A stretch of DNA of 64,000 nucleotides. It comes from Desulfobacterales bacterium. Lineage in GTDB: Bacteria > Desulfobacterota > Desulfobacteria > Desulfobacterales > JAHEIW01. The stretch lies in the NCBI GenBank assembly GCA_030066985.1, contig JASJAN010000001.1:1-64000 (forward strand), read 5' to 3'. Position 1 is the stretch's first letter; the number at the start of each line of letters is the position of its first letter. Positions 59,430 through 64,000 of the stretch are shown in pieces. The notes under the pieces were generated by a model that was not told where the DNA came from, did not search any database, and saw nothing but the letters and a program-made list of their open reading frames with translations. The translations under genes and the position numbers were made by a program.

Positions 59430-59554
59430 TCTAAAAAGAGCCCATTCGCAGTCATCTTTAAACTTGACAAATGGCCGTAAGAAGATGAGTTTTAGATCCG
59501 ACGGATAAAAACAACAAACAGCGCTGATAGCTTCACGGCCACTCAGATGATCAG

Positions 59555-61024
59555 ATGATGACCCAAACGTTCCTTTTTTATGATATCGAAACCACCGGAC
59601 TCAACAAGGCCTTTGACCAGATCCTGCAGTTTGCAGCGATCCGTACCGACAGGCAGCTTAATGAGCTTGAACGCTTTAGTATCCAGATACAATTGCGCCC
59701 GGACGTCATCCCTTCTCCCGGGGCAGTGATCACAAACCGCATATCGTTAAAACATCAGGTAAACGGACTGAGTGAATATGAGGCTGTTCGCCAGGTTCAT
59801 CAACAGATGAATCAGCGCAAAACCATCAGTCTGGGATATAACTCTCTGGGATTTGATGATGAATTTTTACGCTTTTCATTTCATCGCAACCTGCTGTCGC
59901 CGTATACGCATCAATTTAAAAACGGTTGTCGACGGATGGATCTTTTGCCCATAACGGTTTTATACTGGCTTTATAAACGTGAGGTTATTCGCTGGCCAAA
60001 AGTGAACACCAAACCGTCATTGAAACTGGAACTAATTAGCGACATCAATCAGCTGACCAGCGGTCCTGCCCACGATGCAACAGTTGATGTGGAGGCCACC
60101 CTTGAATTGGCGCGCAGATTTTTTAAAAGCCAAAAAATGTGGCACTATCTAATGGGGTATTTTGAAAAAGAGACGGATGCGCATCGAATTGGCGAGATAC
60201 CGGCGATCTTTCAAAGTGCACTGGGTGAGCATCGCTGGGGCTTGATGGTGGGCAGCGAATATGGCCCCCAGCTGATGTATCAGGTGCCGGTATTGTCGAT
60301 TGGAAACTCGATACCCTATTCAAATCAGACCCTGTGGCTGCGCATTGATTCACCGACTCTTACAGAGACAAAGCCCGACACCATCGAAGCCTCCACCTGG
60401 ATCGTACGCAAGCGATACGGTGAGCCCGGTTTTCTGCTGCCGCCCAACCAACGCTATTTGAAATTATTAAGTGCGGAGCGCAAGGCTGTTGTGACTGAAA
60501 ACTTGAAATGGCTTCAGGCCAACCCGTCCATCTTCCAGGAAATCGTCGATTATCACCGCAAATACACCTATCCGTTTATTCCCCATCTGGATCCGGATGC
60601 AGCCCTGTATCAGATTGGTTTCTTTAACCGCAACGATGAAGCTGTGTTCAAAGAATTCCAGGAAGCGCCGCCAGAAGAAAAAGAAAACATTGCACGGCGG
60701 CTCACAAGCCCGGATGCCCGCGTTTTAGCCAATCGCGTGTTGGGTCGCAATTTCCCCCAGCAGCTGTCAGATGAGTCCGCTGCGGAATTTGAAGCCTACA
60801 TTCGCCGGGTCAACCCGAGCAGCGAGGATCAAGCCTTGGTGGATTATCGGGGAAATCCCCGGATGACCCCGACTGCCGCTCTGTCAGAAATCCAGCGTTT
60901 GAAAAAATCCAGCGATCTGGATAAAGAACAACTGTCCCTGCTTCACGAACTGCAACACTACATTGATGATCACTTTCCCAAAAGGGGGGCGGGTAGGCAG
61001 CTCACCATCGGCAAAAACTTCTAG
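59555..61024 (+). CDS. sbcB: Exodeoxyribonuclease I
   Basis: 489-residue single-strand-specific 3'-5' exonuclease of the DEDDh class. Catalytic Asp10 and Glu12 are in FLFYDIETTGLN, the second motif in GYNSLGFDDEFLRF, the third in AHDATVDVEATLELARRF. SH3-like and C-terminal helical domains follow (QRYLKLLSAERKAVV..., LLHELQHYIDDHFP). Used in recombination and mismatch repair. No clear Shine-Dalgarno; two adjacent ATGs are possible starts. Confidence 0.94.
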   Translation: MMTQTFLFYDIETTGLNKAFDQILQFAAIRTDRQLNELERFSIQIQLRPDVIPSPGAVITNRISLKHQVNGLSEYEAVRQVHQQMNQRKTISLGYNSLGFDDEFLRFSFHRNLLSPYTHQFKNGCRRMDLLPITVLYWLYKREVIRWPKVNTKPSLKLELISDINQLTSGPAHDATVDVEATLELARRFFKSQKMWHYLMGYFEKETDAHRIGEIPAIFQSALGEHRWGLMVGSEYGPQLMYQVPVLSIGNSIPYSNQTLWLRIDSPTLTETKPDTIEASTWIVRKRYGEPGFLLPPNQRYLKLLSAERKAVVTENLKWLQANPSIFQEIVDYHRKYTYPFIPHLDPDAALYQIGFFNRNDEAVFKEFQEAPPEEKENIARRLTSPDARVLANRVLGRNFPQQLSDESAAEFEAYIRRVNPSSEDQALVDYRGNPRMTPTAALSEIQRLKKSSDLDKEQLSLLHELQHYIDDHFPKRGAGRQLTIGKNF

Positions 61025-61166
61025 AACTGCCTTCAGATGCCCATCTTTTGTCCGATAGCTGTGTTCAAATTCAATTTAAAATACTCGCGTACTAACGTGT
61101 ACGCTCCGCTTTTAAATTGAATTTCGCCTTGCTCTCAAACAAAATCTAAGTATCTGAAGGCAGTTC
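61024..61166. repeat. 143-bp imperfect palindrome, MITE-like
   Basis: Terminal inverted repeats GAACTGCCTTCAGAT (61024-61038) and ATCTGAAGGCAGTTC (61152-61166). Inner inverted segments TCAAATTCAATTTAAAA / TTTTAAATTGAATTT and GCGTAC / GTACGC make nearly the whole element self-complementary. It starts at the last base of the sbcB stop. No open frame and no obvious target-site duplication. The remainder of 61025-61406 is featureless. Confidence 0.7.
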
Positions 61167-61406
61167 ACAATTTTTTATGCTTTTTTCTTCTAATTTTACC
61201 ATCTAGGCCACAGTGGTTCTGTCTATTGCCTGGATCAAAAGCGCATAGCGGGCATGTTTTTTCTGAACGGCGCTATTCTGTTAGATTGCCAACGATAAAA
61301 GACGCCTTATGTTTTCTAAGGGTTTTTAAAATTCTGAGTGCAGCCGTCAACGACGATTCTGTCGGCAATGGCGATCCGCGATATCACCTGATCTTAAAAA
61401 TCAAAA

Positions 61407-62627
61407 ATGCTCAAAGCAGACATCATACAGCAGCCTTGTAACGAGGGCGACGGAACCGCACGGTGTCGTCTGCAAGCTGCCTGGTGGACAGCATGTGTTA
61501 CGGGCCTGCTGGTTAGCATGGCAGGTTTCTGCTGGCTTTATCTCGTCTGGCAGCCGATCTCCGCTTTGCAATGGATGCTGCAAACAATGGCCATCATCAC
61601 AGTTGTGTTATGGCTGTTATGGCTCGGCCTGGGCAAAAGCAGCTCTGTGCAGAACCCGGCTTTGCATAATGCCTTGGGCGTTGCCAACTGGCTAACCATC
61701 GGACGCGGCTTTTTAATCGCCGCATTGGGCGGATTCATGTTTCAGGAGCCACCAGGTTCTGTGGCTGGGGCCAACTGGCTGATCTGGGTACCCGGTGCCA
61801 TTTATATCATTGCGGCTTTCTTGGACTACGTCGACGGCCTTTTGGCCAGAGTCATGCGATCTGAAACCCGTTTAGGTGAATGGCTCGACACCCAAATCGA
61901 TGCGCTGGGCCTGCTGGTTGCGCCTGTTTTGGCCATCGGGCATGGTCGACTGCCATTTTACTATATTGTCGTCAGTCTGGCGTATTACGTTTTTCAAGCC
62001 CATATCGGGCATCGAGAGAAGAACAATAAAGGGGTCATCAAAATCAAGCCCCATCCGGCCAAACGAATGATTGCCGGATTCCAGATGGGTTTGGTGGCTG
62101 TGGCCCTGTTACCGATTTTTCCTCGACCGGCATTGACAGTGGCAGCGACGATCTTCATGATACCGCTATTGGCTGGATTTATCAGAGATGCACTGGTAAT
62201 CGCCGGTCATGTGAAAGTCAATCATCTTCAGCAAACCCGCTGGGATCGTCATGTCGACTTTGTGTCAACCCAATTGCTACCGGTTTTTTTGCGATTGGTT
62301 ATTTGCGCAACGGTCATTTTTGTCATTTACGATGCCGCTGTCGCTGTTACCGCACTGGATGCTTCAATGCCATTAGGCCTACCGGCACTGCCAATACTGG
62401 CAGGGGCCGGCGTAATGATTGCTTTGGGCTTTTTGGCCCGCAGCATGGCATTACTGATGGGTGTCATACTGGCCGGTACCCTGATGACATGGGATTCACC
62501 GATTTGCAATTTCTTGCTTCTGGCCTGTGCGCTGACGTTGATGCTGACCGGTTCGGGTTTGGGCTCACTATGGCAACCGGAAAATAAACTGTTGTGGGAG
62601 CGACAGGGAAAAAGGGCCCGTCTATAA
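61407..62627 (+). CDS. CDP-alcohol phosphatidyltransferase-family membrane protein
   Basis: 406 residues, about 9-10 transmembrane segments. The catalytic signature DxxDGxxAR-x8-GxxxDxxxD is complete: Asp140, Asp143, Asp161 and Asp165 in DYVDGLLARVM..LGEWLDTQID. Such enzymes join a CDP-activated alcohol to another alcohol, making phospholipid-like or inositol-phosphate products. It is about twice the length of phosphatidylglycerophosphate synthases, with an extra C-terminal membrane half. No ribosome-binding site is evident. The RibD-type gene starts 29 bases downstream, so they are probably one operon. Confidence 0.85.
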   Translation: MLKADIIQQPCNEGDGTARCRLQAAWWTACVTGLLVSMAGFCWLYLVWQPISALQWMLQTMAIITVVLWLLWLGLGKSSSVQNPALHNALGVANWLTIGRGFLIAALGGFMFQEPPGSVAGANWLIWVPGAIYIIAAFLDYVDGLLARVMRSETRLGEWLDTQIDALGLLVAPVLAIGHGRLPFYYIVVSLAYYVFQAHIGHREKNNKGVIKIKPHPAKRMIAGFQMGLVAVALLPIFPRPALTVAATIFMIPLLAGFIRDALVIAGHVKVNHLQQTRWDRHVDFVSTQLLPVFLRLVICATVIFVIYDAAVAVTALDASMPLGLPALPILAGAGVMIALGFLARSMALLMGVILAGTLMTWDSPICNFLLLACALTLMLTGSGLGSLWQPENKLLWERQGKRARL

Positions 62628-62656
62628 ATCAGGTAGATATGATTGGGAGGGACATC

Positions 62657-63472
62657 GTGCGATCGTACAAATCATTGAAAACTGAACGCAATCGCGATCC
62701 TGGCACCTACATTGAAGTCGACAATATCGTTGATAATGATGCCAACACCCGCATCCAGTCCATAGAGGATTTAAAAGCACAGCTGGATTACGCCGCGCAA
62801 TACCGCGTCAAAAACAAGCGCCCGTTCATAACGCTCAGTTATGCCCAAAGCATCGATGGCAGCATTGCTTCCCGTAACAATGAGCCCTTAGCATTGAGCG
62901 GACCACAATCGTGGAAGCTGACCCATCAAATCCGTGCTGCCTGTGACGCCATCTTGGTCGGAATTGGAACGGTATTGGCCGATGACCCGCAGCTGTCCGT
63001 CAGACGGGTTGATGGCAAAAATCCGCAGCCCATTATCCTGGATACCCACTTACGCACCCCCCTGCATGCAAAATGTGTCCAAAGAGAAGATTCAAGCTCA
63101 TGGTTGATCAATGGCAAAACCGATTCGGTTGCAAAAATCCGGGTGCTTGAAAAAGCCGGTGCAAAAGCGGTCAACTGTGCCACCGGTCCCGATGGTAAAA
63201 TCGATCTAAGCGCCCTGATGGATCTGCTGGCCCTAAAGAAAATAAACTCCCTTATGGTCGAAGGCGGCGCCCGTGTAATCACCAGCTTTGTAAACGCCAA
63301 GCTGGTAGACCAGTTCATAATTACGATTGCACCCAAACTGGTCGGCGGTTTGCAGGTTCTCAACTCCAGAGGGCTTGAAATTGCTCAATTCCTGGATTGT
63401 GAGCATGTCCACTATCAACAACTGGGCAATGATATCATCGTTTGGGCGCGCCCGGGGTGGAAGTCCACATGA
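62657..63472 (+). CDS. RibD C-terminal (pyrimidine/pteridine reductase) domain protein
   Basis: 271 residues from a GTG with GGGAGG six bases upstream; this avoids overlap with the previous gene. A ~55-residue N-terminal region is followed by a complete DHFR-like RibD_C domain: PFITLSYAQSIDGSIASRNNEP, CDAILVGIGTVLADDPQLSVR, PIILDTHLRTP and SLMVEGGARVITSFVNAKLVDQ. The deaminase half of bifunctional RibD is absent. An NAD(P)H-dependent reductase of a pyrimidine or pteridine intermediate is expected; riboflavin is one option but no other rib gene is visible. It overlaps the next gene by four bases. Confidence 0.88.
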   Translation: MRSYKSLKTERNRDPGTYIEVDNIVDNDANTRIQSIEDLKAQLDYAAQYRVKNKRPFITLSYAQSIDGSIASRNNEPLALSGPQSWKLTHQIRAACDAILVGIGTVLADDPQLSVRRVDGKNPQPIILDTHLRTPLHAKCVQREDSSSWLINGKTDSVAKIRVLEKAGAKAVNCATGPDGKIDLSALMDLLALKKINSLMVEGGARVITSFVNAKLVDQFIITIAPKLVGGLQVLNSRGLEIAQFLDCEHVHYQQLGNDIIVWARPGWKST

Positions 63473-64000
63473 AGCGCACAGCAGTCATATTTGAAACACC
63501 TTATGCGGTGGCACTAAAAAAAGAGGTCATACCGGCACCCCGGACCGGAGAAGTCCTCATCAAAACACTTTTTTCGGCCATCAGCGCAGGATCCGAATGT
63601 CTGATATATCGGGGCCAAATCCCGTCAGGACTGCCGATGGACACGACCATAAAAGCGCTATCAAAGCCGTTTCAATACCCTTTGAAGTACGGGTATGGCT
63701 CAGTTGGAGAAGTGCTCGAGTTGGGCCCGGGCATCGATCATAGTTGGCAGGGCCGCCCCATTTTTTGCTTTCATCCCCACGAAAGCCACTATACGGCCAA
63801 AATAGACGAGATTTTGCCGATCCCCGCGCGGATCGATCTGAAAGAAGCGCTTTTTTTGCCCAACATGGAAACGGCTGTCAATTTTCTGATGGATGGCCGA
63901 CCGGTTATTGGCGAGCGCGTGGTAGTGATCGGGCAGGGTATTGTGGGCCTTCTCACAACGGCCCTGCTGAAGCTATTCCCCTTGCAGCAGTTGGTCACAT
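63469..64000 (+). CDS. MDR-superfamily (zinc-type alcohol dehydrogenase-like) protein, partial
   Basis: The first 177 residues are present and the gene runs off the window. The N-terminal GroES-like domain reads MKRTAVIFETPYAVALKKEV, SAISAGSECLIYRGQ and KYGYGSVGEVLELGPGI. The Rossmann loop begins VVVIGQGIVGLLTTALLK. The usual catalytic zinc Cys/His pair is not obvious (SAGSE in place of C-x-TD). ATGA overlap with the RibD-type gene shows translational coupling, so it belongs to the same pathway. Substrate unknown. Confidence 0.85.
   Translation, partial: MKRTAVIFETPYAVALKKEVIPAPRTGEVLIKTLFSAISAGSECLIYRGQIPSGLPMDTTIKALSKPFQYPLKYGYGSVGEVLELGPGIDHSWQGRPIFCFHPHESHYTAKIDEILPIPARIDLKEALFLPNMETAVNFLMDGRPVIGERVVVIGQGIVGLLTTALLKLFPLQQLVT

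Noticed and set aside
61226-61441. 71-residue plus-strand frame before the CDP-alcohol transferase
   Set aside because: Overlaps the start of the real membrane protein gene, lacks a ribosome-binding site and has no recognisable pattern.

Overview
This window reads like a chromosome segment of an anaerobic, probably sulfate-reducing Desulfobacterota bacterium (Desulfobacterales-like). The main reason is a complete bacterial-type CODH/acetyl-CoA synthase operon (Wood-Ljungdahl carbonyl branch) with its corrinoid reductive activator. Other support comes from a sigma54-driven psp system, an AspRS of the apparently non-discriminating type, and a GAPDH encoded with a giant dikinase-like protein. 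The assignment is inference. I see no rRNA, tRNA, CRISPR array, insertion sequence or prophage.

Layout. 0.1-3.5 kb: aspS and hisS (minus). 3.7-11.7 kb: a peptide-utilisation island (plus) with an S58 aminopeptidase, a complete dipeptide ABC importer (binding protein, two permeases, two ATPases) and an M20 peptidase. 11.8-13.8 kb: panE-panB for pantothenate synthesis. 14-20.4 kb: a nucleotidyltransferase, an M16C zinc peptidase, a small winged-helix protein, rsmA and an ABM-domain protein. 20.5-26 kb (minus): a ~1400-residue protein with PPDK-type ATP-grasp and phosphohistidine domains but no PEP/pyruvate barrel, followed after 2 bases by an atypical GAPDH. 26.3-37.2 kb (minus): RACo-acsD-cooS-acsB-acsC-acsE, ended by a terminator. 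37.4-42.3 kb (minus): a CoA-transferase/GNAT fusion, an MFS permease and rmuC. 42.6-48.2 kb: a penicillin-acylase-family hydrolase, then pspF divergent from pspABC with a clear sigma54 promoter. 48.3-51.3 kb: small and orphan genes, including isochorismatase-like, lipoprotein, Cys-motif, winged-helix and PilZ proteins. 51.3-57.3 kb (minus): a 14-repeat FG-GAP surface protein, and an ECF sigma / anti-sigma / acidic peptide / basic 18-residue-repeat protein module. 57.7-64 kb: an HsdR-N-like nuclease, sbcB, and the start of an operon (CDP-alcohol phosphotransferase, RibD-type reductase, MDR dehydrogenase) cut by the window end.

How it fits together. The acs operon makes or cleaves acetyl-CoA. 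RACo reactivates the corrinoid protein, AcsE delivers the methyl group, CooS supplies CO and AcsB condenses them. The dikinase/GAPDH pair sits beside it at the PEP/triose level. The peptide island imports and hydrolyses peptides.

An unusual genome-scale signal is a set of at least 16 intergenic imperfect hairpins. Their arms are built from tandem degenerate 7-9-base units of several unrelated sequence families, and they lie between genes and within operons. Other intergenic signals are short TCCGCC-GGCGGA palindromes, a ~120-bp duplicated spacer and a 143-bp MITE-like palindrome.
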